Assembly: GCA_949128115.1 (NCBI GenBank) | Contig: OX421965.1 | Location: 51,761,257 to 51,825,256 of the forward strand | Length of the DNA stretch: 64,000 nucleotides | DNA from: Anaspis maculata | Lineage: Eukaryota > Arthropoda > Insecta > Coleoptera > Scraptiidae | Reading direction: 5' to 3' | Shown: in pieces, positions 23,673 to 34,474 of the stretch | Layout: every line of letters starts with the position of its first letter | Position numbering within the stretch: position 1 is the first letter of the stretch | Notes under the pieces: model-generated | Told to the model about the DNA's origin: nothing | Databases searched by the model: none | The model's input: only the letters and a program-made list of their open reading frames with translations | Translations under genes and position numbers: made by a program

Positions 23673-24892
23673 TTATAGGTCTCACAGAGAATCAAATTCC
23701 ACGTATGTATGGTCATTTTGGGGATGATCTTGTGGTAGGGACCTTTTTTATGGGCAAAAAACCTCAAAAATTGAAAATGAGCAGCTCAGCATTCACAACG
23801 TTATATTTCTGGATCCAGTTGGGCTATCGGTCTATTCTTTTTTTTAAATGAAAGTACATGGAAAAACCTTTCCAATGGTACATCACTAACTAAAGATAAT
23901 TGTTAACGAACGTGTTTATAGAACAATAAACATTATATTGACCAAAAATGCAGTCCCTTTTTGACCATGCGAAGAACTTCTTTCCTCGTGGGAATTTTTA
24001 GATACAACCTGCGAGGAAAATAAAGCCAAAATATGAGAGAAAATTTTAAAGGAAGTTTCATTGATCTAAGCCGTATAGTTTGTCAGTTATGAATTTTTTT
24101 CTGTCGCATTGAGTTGGAACGTCGCCCGGCGTGTGCTTGCATACAGTAAATCACCGCAAACGAACAGTGAGCGCGGCACGGCTCCCGTCACTAGCTGTTT
24201 GTTATGCGGCGATTTACTGTATGCAAGCACACTCCGGGCGACGTTCCAACTCAATGCGACAGAAAAAAATTCATAACTGACAAACTATACGGCCTAGATC
24301 AATGAAACTTCCTTTAAAATTTTCTTTCATATTTTGGCTTCATTTTCCTCGCAGGTTGTATCTGAAAATTCCTACGAGGAACGAAGTTCTTCGCATGGTC
24401 AATAAGGGACTGCATTTTTGGTCAATATAATGTTTATTGTTCTATAAACACGTTCGTGAACAATTATCTTTAGTCAGTGATGTGCCATTGGAAAGGTTTT
24501 TCCATGTACTTTTATTTAAAAAAAAGAACAGACCGATAGCTCAACTGGATCCAGAAATATAACGTTGTGAATGCTGAACTGCTCATTTTCAATTTTTGAG
24601 GTTTTTTGCCCATAAAAAAGGTCCCTACCACAAGATCATCCCCAAAATGACCATACATACGTGGAATTTGATTCTCTATAAGACCTATAAGGTTTGGTGC
24701 TGTTATACCTTCAAAAAAAAACGACGACTTTTCAGGCCGATTTCGCTCCACTAATTGGTGCTGGATAAAATGATGGAGCTATTTGAAAAAACCTGAAAAA
24801 TGATTTTCTTTAACCTTTTATGAGAAAAATTCTACTCAAAATTATCAAAACACTCAGTTTTTTGGCCTACTAATTTTGAACCTAAGTTTATA

Positions 24893-25939
24893 CAGGGTGG
24901 TCCTCGTTTTATGTCATTAAATTCAAGGATCAATAGAAAATGAAAAATGAAGAGGACTTTCTCCAGAAAACATATTTGAGAAATGCCTAATAACGGAGAT
25001 ACAGCCCTTTAAAGTTGGAAATAAATAATCGTTTTTTCCGCATAACTTTTGAACCGTTCAACCGATTTCATTCAAAATAGAACCAAGGTTTACTGAAGTT
25101 ATCCCCTGTCGAACAATCATAACATATTCAATACAATAAGAAAGTTTCAGGAGCGTAGATATCAGGGGATGTTCCTACTCCCCCCCCCCTATTTCTCACC
25201 CACCAGTTTTTTTTGAAAACTGTTTATAGTTTTGAATTCTAAGTTCAATTTTGAAGAAAAAGTCACTTCTGCAAAATTTTGATTAGAGGCTTCGTTCAGG
25301 AGATATTCGAGTTTGAAACTTTGGAAAACATCCCGAAATCGCCACTTTCCGGAACCCAAATTGTTTTTGTCCTGAAAATTTCCCGTGTTTTGGATAAAAT
25401 GGTGGTCTATCAACTTAGAGACTCTAGAAAACCTATTTCAGCTGAGAAATCATGAGTTTCTTTGAATTTTAATTTTTAGACCTTTGAAAGTGGCGATTTC
25501 GGGATGTTTCCCAAAGTTTCAAACCCAAATATCTCCTAAACGAAGCTTCTAATCAAAATTTTGCAACAGTGATTTTTTTTTCAAAATTGAACGTGGAATT
25601 CAAAATTATGAACAGTTTCCAAAAATAACTAGGGGGGGTGAAAAATAGGGGGAGAAAAGTAGGGTCACCCCTAATGTCTAAGCCCCTGAAACTTTTTTAT
25701 GGAACATGTTATGATTGTTCGACAAGGGATAATTTCAGTGAACCTCTGGTTCTATTTATAATCGAATCGGTTGAACGGTTCAAAAGTTATGCGAAAAAAA
25801 CGATTATTCATTTCCAACTTTGAAGGGCTGTATCTCTGTTATTAGGCATTTCTCAAATATGTTTTCTGGAGAAAGTCCCCTTCATTTTTCATTCTCTATC
25901 GATCCTTAAATTTAATGACATGAAAGTCGGACCACCCTG
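24893..25939. mobile_element. Foldback element with TA target, uninterrupted copy
   Basis: Ends CAGGGTGGTCC and GGACCACCCTG, with TA on both sides (24891-24892 and 25940-25941). Arms of about 500 bp share AACATATTTGAGAAATGCC, GTTGAACGGTTCAAAAG-type blocks and the CCCCTGATATC region, and the turn is near 25420. The sequence around GAAGCTTC at 25534-25541 is intact here, whereas the related element at 61262-62956 has an insertion at that point. Confidence 0.75.
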
Positions 25940-25942
25940 TAT

Positions 25943-27146
25943 TGTTACGAGCGGCGATTCTTGTGCATTCTGGAGAACACCCGGTCTTTCTAGATTCTTC
26001 CCATTAGATCGCAGTGTACAAGTGCGAAGCTTTAGTGCATTCCAGAACATACATCATGTAGACTTTGGCCCAGTGCTTTGGCCCGTGTAACTGAACTGGT
26101 GACTTCAACGGCCGAGTGGGACACATCTGTTTATTTTGCGGAGGTGACGCCTTCACAACACGTTGTAATGGCACGTGAAAGGTGTAAGATTATTCAGGAG
26201 TCACCTAGAAACCGTATGTCGGGGCATTGCGGTATGTGCTGGAGGACCGATGGAAGAGTCGAGAACACTAGTCGAAGGTAAATACATGGTTTCTCAAAAA
26301 TATCGCATTCCGAGTCCAGAGCAATAAATGAAATCTACTCAAGAACACGAAAAAATATTTAAAAAAATTGTGTTCATTTTTGAAGATATGGGGGGTCAAA
26401 GGGTGGGACTTCGCCTCTCCATTTTCATTATTTCAAGTGATTTTGAGGAACTGTTTACGATAGACTAAACAGTCAAAATTATCAACCAGTAAGCGTGCAC
26501 TGAATATCTGTTTACGATACAAGGTGAGTCATGAATCACAAGAATCAAGTTTTCTTCAATTATGTCTGTGAGTTATTCCATTGGTTCCTAAAATAATTTA
26601 GAAGAAGATTTGACTCTTGTCGTCTCCACAGAAAAATGTTAAGCGGCGTTTCTGAAGAAAAATGAATTTTTGAAATTTATGAATCACCTTGTAGTTGAAT
26701 TGAATCAAAGTTCAGTGCACACCCAGTGGTTGATAATTTTTACTGATGGGTCTTTTACAAACAGTTCCCCAAAATCACTCAAACTCACAAAAATAGAGAG
26801 GGGCAAAGTCCCACCCATTGATCCCCCATATTTTTAAAAATAAACCTCACAAATTTTTTTGAATATTTTTCTCGTGTTCTTGAATAGATTCCATTTATCG
26901 CTCTGGACTCGGAATGAGATACTTTTGAGACATCCTTAATAGCATCTCGGATCGGCTTACGAGTAGTATTGAATCCAAAGCGGTAGCGAGCGGCTAGAAG
27001 CGAGTAGTAACAGCAGGGATATTCCCAAAAGTAAAGTAATTGTTGACGTGTATTTATTGTAGTACGCAGTACGAAACAGTGTGTGTGTCTTGAAACGATC
27101 GTCTCAATTATTATAAACGAACCTAACGCGAAATACCTACATAACA
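25943..27146 (+). mobile_element. Solo LTR split by a nested foldback
   Basis: Starts TGTTACGAGCGGCGATTCTT directly after the foldback's TA and ends CGAAATACCTACATAACA. Its two halves (25943-26285 and about 26935-27146) join into one LTR of the family. The left flank GTAT and right flank ATAT are a near-matching 4-bp duplication. The next LTR starts only four bases further on. Confidence 0.7.
26287..26934. mobile_element. Foldback element nested in the LTR
   Basis: The arm starting GGTTTCTCAAAAATATCGCA matches the reverse complement of the end (rc GGATGTCTCAAAAGTATCTC), followed by CATTCCGAGTCCAGAG and an ACACGAAAAA block on both arms. Inner arms include AAGTCCCACCC with its complement and the turn is near 26610. 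A fragment of the same family lies at 27731-27810. Confidence 0.65.
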
Positions 27147-27150
27147 ATAT

Positions 27151-27641
27151 TGTTACGAACGGCTATTCCGTGCATGCTGGTAAACACGGGATGTTTCTGG
27201 ATTCTTCCATCCATTAGATCGCAGTGTAGAAGTGCGGAGCGATCTGGTGCATTCCAGAAGTATACGCGATTGGGAGACTTCAACGTTCGATCGAGACACA
27301 TCTGTCCACTTTGGCGGAGGTGCAGATTCCAGAAAGCACGCGAAAGGTGTGTGTGGTTATTCAGGATTGGTCTAGAAACCGCATAAGCCGGGCCACAATG
27401 AAAATTGCTAGAAGATGACAGAAAGCTCGGGAACGCGAATCGAAGGCATATAAAAGCATGCACCGTCCAACAGTGGACAGTCAGTATTGAATTGGAAGAG
27501 ACAGCGAGCGATAATCACAGCGATATTCCAAGTAGATAATTGTTGACGTGCATTCATTGTAGTACGCAGAAATAAACAGTGTGTGTTTTAAATCGATTGT
27601 CTCAATTACATTCGAACCCGTACGCGAGCGAAATCGTAACA
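27151..27641 (+). mobile_element. Solo LTR, 491 bp, with ATAT duplication
   Basis: Starts TGTTACGAACGGCTATTC and ends GCGAAATCGTAACA, with ATAT at 27147-27150 and 27642-27645. It shows a TATAAAAG box at 27449-27456 and AATAAA at 27571-27576, the cleanest promoter and polyadenylation signals of the family. It sits back to back with the preceding LTR, sharing the ATAT between them. Confidence 0.85.
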
Positions 27642-27730
27642 ATATGTTAATCATTACCTAAATGTATTGAGTATTGAACTCAAAAAAAGATTCTCTATCA
27701 AAATGTTCAGTCATGAAAGGTGTATAGACA

Positions 27731-27810
27731 GAGGTGTCTCAAGAGTATCGTATCCGAGTCTGGAGCGATAAACGGAATCCAGTGAAAAACACGAAAGAAG
27801 AATATATCCC
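27731..27810. repeat. Fragment of the foldback family at 26287
   Basis: GGTGTCTCAAGAGTATCG, TCCGAGTCTGGAGCGATAAA and CACGAAAGAAGAATAT match the arm of the element nested in the LTR upstream. Only one arm end is present. Confidence 0.5.
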
Positions 27811-27955
27811 CGGTTTCTCCTATTTCTATTTTTCGCTGAAAGAGCGTAGCCAAGAAAAGCACAGCGCACCTACAACTCCCAGGAATGCTCATATTTCTCG
27901 ACTCCGCATGATTTACAACACTCAACTTCGGCTCGTGTTTGGAACCAGTGGCGGA

Positions 27956-28140
27956 ACTTTTTTTATTCAATTGTCTTATTTAACGAGGCGACTTTCAGCC
28001 ATTAGCTGCTCTACCATAGAACCTCGGGGACAGCACAAAATATCCATGGATGTGGCCGGATTCGAACCCACACAGGGCAGCGCGAATGAATGGCTTGGCT
28101 TGCCATCACCTATACCACTCGGCCACCCCGATCCAGTGTC
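27956..28140 (-). mobile_element. tRNA-derived SINE, family 1
   Basis: On the minus strand a pol III A box (TGGCCGAGTGG, 28115-28125) and a B box (GGTTCGAATCC, 28058-28068) are correctly spaced in a Ser/Leu-tRNA-like head starting near 28130. A body with TATGGTAGAGCAGC and an A-rich tail (GAATAAAAAAAG) ends near 27956. The acceptor stem does not pair, so this is a SINE and not a tRNA gene. Open frames across it are by-products. Confidence 0.65.
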
Positions 28141-28254
28141 GTAACTTCAAAATTGGGACCTCCCCACAAGACAAGAACTGACAGGAGCCCTTGCGGTGGC
28201 AGAGACGCGTGTACCGCGAACCGCGACGGGCCCTGGGGGGGATAGGGCCATAGG

Positions 28255-29308
28255 GGTACCTGAACTGCGCAACAAATATGTTGTCGCAAGGGAAAAATTG
28301 GTCCGACTTTGGACCACAATAACTTTTGAATAACGCAAACCATTTCGATTCTGTTATGACGGTTAGCGAGCTCAGTTTTTCCGTTATTCATCTTCAGGAA
28401 GCTCCATGTAAAATATCTACAGGGTGAAAAGTAAAACAGTACAAAATTTTATCAAATTCAACGGACCCCCATTTTCAGAATAATTTTTTTTCTCAAATGT
28501 GAATGTAAGGATCATAAAGCGTGATGTTTTGGCTTGCGCCCAGTTTTGAAATTTTTTGAATCGGAACTCTGGTTCTGACTATGATTTTTTTTCTCTTGGA
28601 GGATGCTGATTTATCCTATCGCTACAAGGAAGAATATGTTAGCCTAGGGAGCCTGTCATCATCAAAAACTAAAATTGGCCATCAGCATCAAGTTCAGGAG
28701 GTCAAAATGACAAAGAAAGCTTGTTTCAATTGTGAAAATCTGATCAAATTCAATTTTTAAGGAAAACACCTGTGTCGCCCATTTTGAATGAACCCCCTTT
28801 TTGAAGCCTTGATCAAGGTATTCCAGACGGTCTGCGAATTGAGTTACTGAGAACCGTTCAAGCAACAATATTCGTGAATTACAACCTCCTATCGTCAAAG
28901 TAACATAGTCTTCTTCTCGGTCTTCTTTGTAGGGATAGGATAGCATCCTCCAAGAGAAAAAAATCATAAAGTCAGAACCAGACTTTCGATTTCAAAAATT
29001 TCAAAACCGGGCGCAAGCTTAAGCATAACGCTTTATAATCCTTTCATTTGCGTTTGAGAAAAAAAATTATTCTGAAAATGGGGGTCCATTGAATTTGCTG
29101 AAATTTTGTACTGTTTTACATTCCACCCTGTAGATATTTTACATGGAGCTTTCTGATCTTCACCTCCTAAAGGTGAACAACGGAAAGACTGAGTTCGCTA
29201 ACCGTCAGAACAGAATCGAAATGGTTTGTGTCATTCAAAAGTTATTGTGGTTCAAACTCGGACCAATTTTTCCCTCGCGACAACATATTTGTTGCGCAGT
29301 TTAGTTAC
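28255..29308. mobile_element. Foldback element of about 1.05 kb
   Basis: The outer arm ACTGCGCAACAAATATGTTG and the following TCGCAAGGGAAAAATTGGTC are mirrored at 29240-29308. Inner arms include CTCTTGGAGGATGCT and its complement at about 28600 and 28940, and the turn is near 28770. Arm blocks such as TCTACAGGGTG followed by AAAACAGTACAAAATTT relate it to the family at 34945-38352. Confidence 0.65.
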
Positions 29309-29674
29309 GCGCCCCTGTTTGGGGCATCATATTTCTAAAGAAATGGGTTTCTACTCACTTAAAGGATAGCAACATAAAATTAATCGGTGGTTCATTGATA
29401 CACTGAGGTATTCTACATTCTTCCTCAACTTTAAAAGTGTCCCTCGTCTATTGAAAGGGTCCCCTACTCCCATCCCATACCCTATTGCTCCGCCCAACGG
29501 GACGATTTTTTTTGTACCCTTTCCTTTCTGAAATGATTCTAGGGACCCTAAGAAACAACTTTATCGTGTAAAAGGGAACAATCTTTCATCAAACGTATTT
29601 TTGCCTCGATTTTTGCGAGCTATTGCTATACCTACAGTACCTACACCTACTACTTACCGCGGCGACTATAAGTG
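29309..29674. other. Unassigned spacer
   Basis: Nothing recognisable. Confidence 0.35.
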
Positions 29675-29798
29675 CTTACGAAAACCCTAGTGATCTAGAT
29701 CACTTAGGTCAACCAATCCAGTACTCTGTTTTGTATTTGAGACTACTGGATTGGGTGACTTTTTTGATCCAGCTCACACAGATTAGGGTTTCCGTAAG
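29675..29798. mobile_element. Small foldback MITE, about 124 bp
   Basis: CTTACGAAAACCCTA pairs with TAGGGTTTCCGTAAG, and inner CCAATCCAGTA pairs with TACTGGATTGG. The whole unit folds into one imperfect hairpin. Further CTTACG/CGTAAG copies just outside blur the edges. Confidence 0.6.
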
Positions 29799-31445
29799 TC
29801 TGTGCCGTAAGCATCTTATTTTGTCTGTGCTCTGTGCTTTGCTTTCGTGTGAAAGTTCTTATTTTATGTTATAGTGTAGGCAATATTATATACAGATGTG
29901 TCTAGAAATACCGGCGGATTTCCCTCACTCGACCAGGTAATAGTACCTACTAATAATCAACCTTTTTATTGTACAGGATGTTCAGGTGAGATAAGACCGC
30001 CCAACTGAACGCTTTCCCTTTCCCCTTTGAGTAATTTTGAAAAATCAAAAACTAATCCTTGACGAGATCCTTGATAATTTTACGTGTGTGAAGCTAGCAC
30101 CGTCTATGCTAGCACCGCTAGCACCTTTTGGTGCCAGCACTTGGGAGCGCATCGCAGAGACCACACGGCACGGGAATCCAGCTCGTATGATCAAGTTGGC
30201 ACCTTTTACATTCAATCACTGTTCTCCCTATTATTTCAGAGGGTTGAAACTCTGCATACGTATACCCTTCGGCATCACAAAAGAACTGTCAAAAGCTGAA
30301 TCGGGCGAATTGATCCTAAAGGACTCAAAAAAAAACTTGGATAATTTTTCCTTCTCTACCGCAAATTATTAAACATTAGTCCCCCTATTTCAAGGGGCTG
30401 AAACTTTGCATACTTTGCATGGGGTAGGTAGGTACCTATACCCTTCGGCATCATGAGGAGACTGAAAATTTTGATTAGAGGCTTCGTTTTTGAGATATTT
30501 GGATTTTATCGGGAATCATTTCCGTATTGTCCTAATTTTTGCTCCCTGCGGCGCCAGTTGCTAGGTAGTTAAGGTAGGTACCTACCTTCTAATTGGATAG
30601 ATTATCCAATCTCGTTTCCAATTGTAGAAGCAGGAGAGTCAATCGTAAGCAGAAGGTAATAATAAGTAATTATTTACTCAGATAATCACCAAATCACCAT
30701 TGATTTGACTTTTTAGGAAGAAACGGTTCCAAAGTGTAAATTTTTTCCGATAACACTCGTGAAATTTTTTGAATAATTTGACGCAATAATATTTTGTTTG
30801 TACAAAAAATGATTCCTCCAGAATCGTGTGATTGATACGGTACATCGTATGACACCAGTACAAATAGTCGCACGACATGTCAACAGCAAAATAAACAGAA
30901 AGCATTGATGGGAGGGAATCACTTTGTCATACTTCTGTAGAGAAAAAATAAAGATTTGCGATATTGATCCTGTCTACGAATATTTTTATGATGTTTCATC
31001 AATACAATAATTATGATTAATGTGTGCCTAATAAAATTTAAAAATGTGGTCTCCAATCTCCAAGTAATATAAGCTTGGGAATCAGTGTTCTTTCGTTTTG
31101 GAAACTAGTAAAAAAATAAAATCAGTAATTAAATTCGTATACCTACTTAAATTTTCGCATTGTGTCTCTGCTATCGCGACTAAAATCATGGGACTAGCAC
31201 TAATTGGTCACATGGAATCCATCATTGGATTGAAAATCGTTCGGATGTTACTATGCAAACAATTATTATTATTCATCATCGCATGGGGGCATTGAGGCGA
31301 TGACAAAAATTAAGATAAATATTGCGAAAATTGGCGAAAATAGTTTCTTTCTGTAAGTATCACATACCAGGCAAATATCAATTTGCCTATAACGTTGATG
31401 GTCTGGTTCAAGAAAAAAAATACAATTACATATTGAAATTTATTG
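29799..31445. other. Unassigned sequence with a short direct repeat
   Basis: A block around GGGTTGAAACTCTGCATACG and CCCTTCGGCATCA (30240-30280) recurs at about 30390-30455. An open frame at 30037-30372 has no recognisable content and overlaps this repeat. No gene is supported. Confidence 0.35.
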
Positions 31446-31571
31446 GTGCGATTCGCTAAAAAAACAACATTCCTCATAAACGCTCTGTTACGCTGTTACT
31501 GTCTGGGCAACAGCCAATAGCCGACAAGACTTTTTTCATAACAGCATAACATTTTTTTTACAGAATCGCAC
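31446..31571. mobile_element. Small inverted-repeat MITE
   Basis: GTGCGATTC at the left and GAATCGCAC at the right, with an inner pair GTTACGCTGTTA and TAACAGCATAAC. About 126 bp, with no coding potential. Confidence 0.5.
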
Positions 31572-32691
31572 TATAATCATCGAGTTGGATTTTGGACCTT
31601 TAAAGTCCAGGGCAGTTTACAGAAATGCTCCAAAAAGTGACAGAAAAATTTGAAAAAAAAATCTGGTGGGGTGGAAGGGGTATCCTTCTTCCAGCCCCTC
31701 CAGTTTCATAATTTCAAAAGATTCAAGTAGGTAACCAGTTGATTGCAGAATCATGGATGAACAAATGAATATTGCCATCATGTGCGTGAGTCTCACTAGC
31801 GCATTTTCTTTCGGGTGCAACTTTGACATTGACATTTGAAAGCATTGAAATACCACGCTAGATTATGTTAACATGTTGTTTTTTTGTTTTCATTTCCACG
31901 GCTCGATTAGGACTTGAAAAAGAAGTGAAAATGAATTAGGGACTTGTGTTCGGACTTAGTGGACGATGGCATAAGAAACCGGTAGTCGGATCTGACGTCA
32001 ATTTCACTATACTGAGTTACGTTTAAGAAGCCAAGAAACTCTTCATCGAAAGAGTCAAGAAGGCAAAGTATGTACACTACCTGATGAAAAAATCGTTTGA
32101 GCATCCAAAGTTCCGCGTGATAAGTCCAGCCAGACGCATCTACCTGCAGAAAAGTGTACACAACACAATCAGACTACCCATGCCCGTTTTGGAGCACCTC
32201 AGCATCTGTGCTCTGAAGATCGCTCTAAGAAATACGTCTCCATTTATCGTGCCATCACCACCTTGATCACTACGCATGTCCACCAGCACTGCCGAAGCAA
32301 CAAGGATAAGACTTATGGGTTCCATAATCGTAGAAAGAAACAGTAGATCTGGGGCACGATGTATCTGCGATGCATGTCACGGCAACATTGTCTAAGCCGC
32401 ATTCTTAAGGAGTTGTGTTATCCATGCTATAAGCTATATGTATGATCTAAGGTTGGAGGCTGATTTAGAGGCTGAAGCAATAAGCGAAAGCATAACGTGA
32501 ATGTAAGAAAATCAATATATCAGGTTTGGTATCCAACCTTGGGATCCTTGGCACCTCCCTTCTACCCTTCTGCTCGATAGTTATTGGTTCATTCTCTCAA
32601 GTCAACGTTACGTTTACGGCTGCAGTAATCTATAATTCGGGTCCTTTTCTTCTATTTTAGCTGCATGAACTGGAGCTTGCCGCTATTATTA
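31572..32691. other. Unassigned sequence with two facing open-frame sets
   Basis: Minus-strand frames at 32140-32325 (signal-peptide-like start MEPISLILVASAVLV) and 31907-32161 overlap in different frames, and a plus-strand frame covers 32084-32266. An acceptor-like TTTTCTGCAG and a donor-like CATCAG|GTAGTG bound about 63 nt on the minus strand. I cannot assemble a coherent gene, so I do not call a CDS. Confidence 0.3.
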
Positions 32692-32693
32692 TA

Positions 32694-33127
32694 CGGGGTG
32701 TTTATAAGAATCTGTGATCGCGGCAGGCATGGGTCAGGCCGAAAAACGTAGTGGCTACGTTTACACCGGTGGACTAAAACTGGACTGACCCAAATTCCAC
32801 CTAAAGTAATTCTTCTCTTCCAGCGTTTTCACCGGCAGACTAACGCGGCCGGCCTATTTTAAAATATGAAGTTAAACTGAAGAAATCTAAAAACTAAATT
32901 TACTTCAGTCCGCGGCTAGCCGGAGACCTGACCCAAGCTACTTGGTCCTAATTTGGTCCTTGTATGTGATCGTTTACACCACGTGGACTAAATTTATTTG
33001 GGTCGAATTTAGTGCTTAGGTGGCGGACCAAAGCCACGGTGTAAACGTAGCCAGTAACAGGCGCAATTGTAGTGATCGGAAGCGGATTCCAAAGGCGATG
33101 TGACCACAGACATTTATAAACACCCGG
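32694..33127. mobile_element. Second copy of the 131-bp TA MITE, split by a nested element
   Basis: Ends CGGGGTGTTTATAAG and TTTATAAACACCCGG with TA outside (32692-32693 and 33128-33129). The interior GATCGCGGCAGGC and GATTCCAAAGGCGAT blocks match the copy at 21870. Removing the nested 300 bp and its 3-bp duplication leaves exactly 131 bp, the length of the other copy. Confidence 0.8.
32753..33052. mobile_element. 300-bp nested MITE with AGT duplication
   Basis: Ends GGCTACGTTTACACCG and CGGTGTAAACGTAGCC (one mismatch region inside), flanked by AGT at 32750-32752 and 33053-33055. No coding capacity. A 3-bp duplication is compatible with several superfamilies, and I do not assign one. Confidence 0.75.
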
Positions 33128-33438
33128 TATATGTATAAGAAAAGAAACAATAAAATAAATCGCTTTACGCAATTCCGAGATTTTATTGATGATATTAGGT
33201 ATTAATTATTGTTATTATTGTTATTGAGCCTCGATCGGGGATCACGCACCCACACGCACCTCAATCAGGTCCTCGATTAAGCCAGACCTCAATAATTAAC
33301 GTAGGTACATTATTTGCCAGGTTACTGTCAGTCGCATGTCATTACTACTGGTACAAAATGTCTTAGCATGGTCCCTGTTTACATGTTTCCACCCCAAGGA
33401 CCCGCGCAGCTCGATTACCCAAGATAATATAGGAATTA

Positions 33439-34116
33439 ATGACACAACATGGAAGTTGCTCTTGCACCAGAGAACTGCGATCATCGAATAACTACCCCAT
33501 CGGTGTCGTCTCCTCTTCAGATTCCTATTATATCGAATGTCACTGTGCAGATTCAGCGTCTCAAATGTCAACGACAGAATACGTCATCGAATGTGACTGC
33601 AAACCGGCATCCAAGAATTTCCCATCTGGAAGGTACGATAGACAAAGCCGGTCCCCCACTAGTTCTCCGGGCAGAAGGGCTGGAGATTTAAAATCATCAT
33701 GTCAGTGCACAGAAAGACAAAGCCGGAGACCGGAAGACAAAGCAAGTCTGCCGGAGGAAGTCGATAATACGTACGGAAAAGACATCGCCACAATCGCTCA
33801 CAAAAAATGCCAGGTTTTGAACAGGATTAACTACCAGATACGGACCGCGGAAAAGCTCTTCAGGAGTGAAAATTACAAATGTTGGTGTGTTCTCTTGCCG
33901 TTTCGACGGTACAAATGGGATGTTTAATGTAACGATTTCTTTTCCAGTCCGAGGGCTTGGACCTTAGTTCAGAAGAAGATTGGCAAATACCCTGCATATG
34001 GGTTGCTAGTTCTTCTGCTGTGTTTGCTCATGTGGGGGCTGCTTGCCTTTGGGGCTGTGAAAGGAGTCAGGGAGTGCGGAAAGAACTGCAGAGACCACAC
34101 AGCAACGATTTACTAA
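33439..34116 (+). CDS. Unknown single-pass membrane protein with repeated CxC motifs
   Basis: Two exons, 33439-33884 and 33948-34116, separated by a 63-nt intron (TTG|GTGTGT, then TTTCTTTTCCAG), give 204 residues. An in-frame TAG at 33430 precedes the ATG. The N-terminal part is hydrophilic and has four CxC pairs: CSC (7-9), CHC, CDC and CQC. Two lie in a visible internal duplication, SYYIECHC and EYVIECDC. A charged, Arg/Glu-rich middle follows. Exon 2 encodes a hydrophobic stretch of about 18 residues (LLVLLLCLLMWGLLAFGA, about 168-185) and a short Cys-containing tail ending TIY. Only this splice choice opens the membrane frame, and the junction gives Cys-Cys next to the segment, a plausible palmitoylation site. 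No signal peptide is evident. I do not recognise the family. The weak GTGTGT donor is the main doubt. Confidence 0.5.
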
Positions 34117-34389
34117 TGATGTCTTAGTTGTTTTGACTATTATGTACCATTTCTAACGTATTAATAGAGACGTTTTATTGCTCGAATCGCAGTATAGGTA
34201 CCTAATTATTATGCATTGTTTTGTAGTTCTCAAAATTAAGATACTAGACTAGAAGTGATTTCTACCCTGAAAATCGAGATCAAACATTTCGGGACTAAGT
34301 TCTTGAGGTGTTTCTGATGCGACTAAAAAAGTTGTTGACGGGAATCGGTTTGATTTTAATTTTTTTCTTCAAGTAGAAACTCCTCCAAA

Positions 34390-34474
34390 GAGAAAATGTA
34401 CGGGCAATGCAATAAAATTTTCAATTTTTTTATAATTTTTGAAATTTTGATAGCATTGCCCGTACATTTTGAAT
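34390..34474. mobile_element. Tiny hairpin MITE
   Basis: AAAATGTACGGGCAATGC pairs with GCATTGCCCGTACATTTT around an AT-rich loop (AAATTTTNAATTTTTT type). It abuts a LINE fragment and ends that fragment's frame. Confidence 0.6.

Larger units (their letters stand above)
21821..24753. mobile_element. Mutator-like foldback element, copy 2, carrying two nested insertions
   Basis: Begins TAGTGGAGCGAAATCGG and ends CCGATTTCGCTCCACTA like the 2790-5300 element, and shares its arm sequence (for example GGTCATTTTGGGGATGATCT). The right arm is continuous (about 24200-24753). The left arm is cut by a 131-bp TA-target MITE (21870-22000) and a 1.65-kb foldback (22021-23672). The palindrome turns near 24190 with a short GC-rich loop, so this copy lacks the long loop of copy 1. 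The flanks show no clear 9-bp duplication. Confidence 0.8.

Noticed and set aside
28050..28130. Ser/Leu-type tRNA gene on the minus strand
   Set aside because: The head has correct boxes but an unpaired acceptor stem and continues into a SINE body with an A-rich tail.
27734..28144. 136-codon plus-strand frame
   Set aside because: It runs antisense across a SINE and a foldback fragment.
33449..33691. 80-codon frame starting at the second ATG of the CxC gene
   Set aside because: It is shorter, lacks an outlet into a coherent second exon and loses the duplicated (I)ECxC pattern, so the first ATG frame is preferred.
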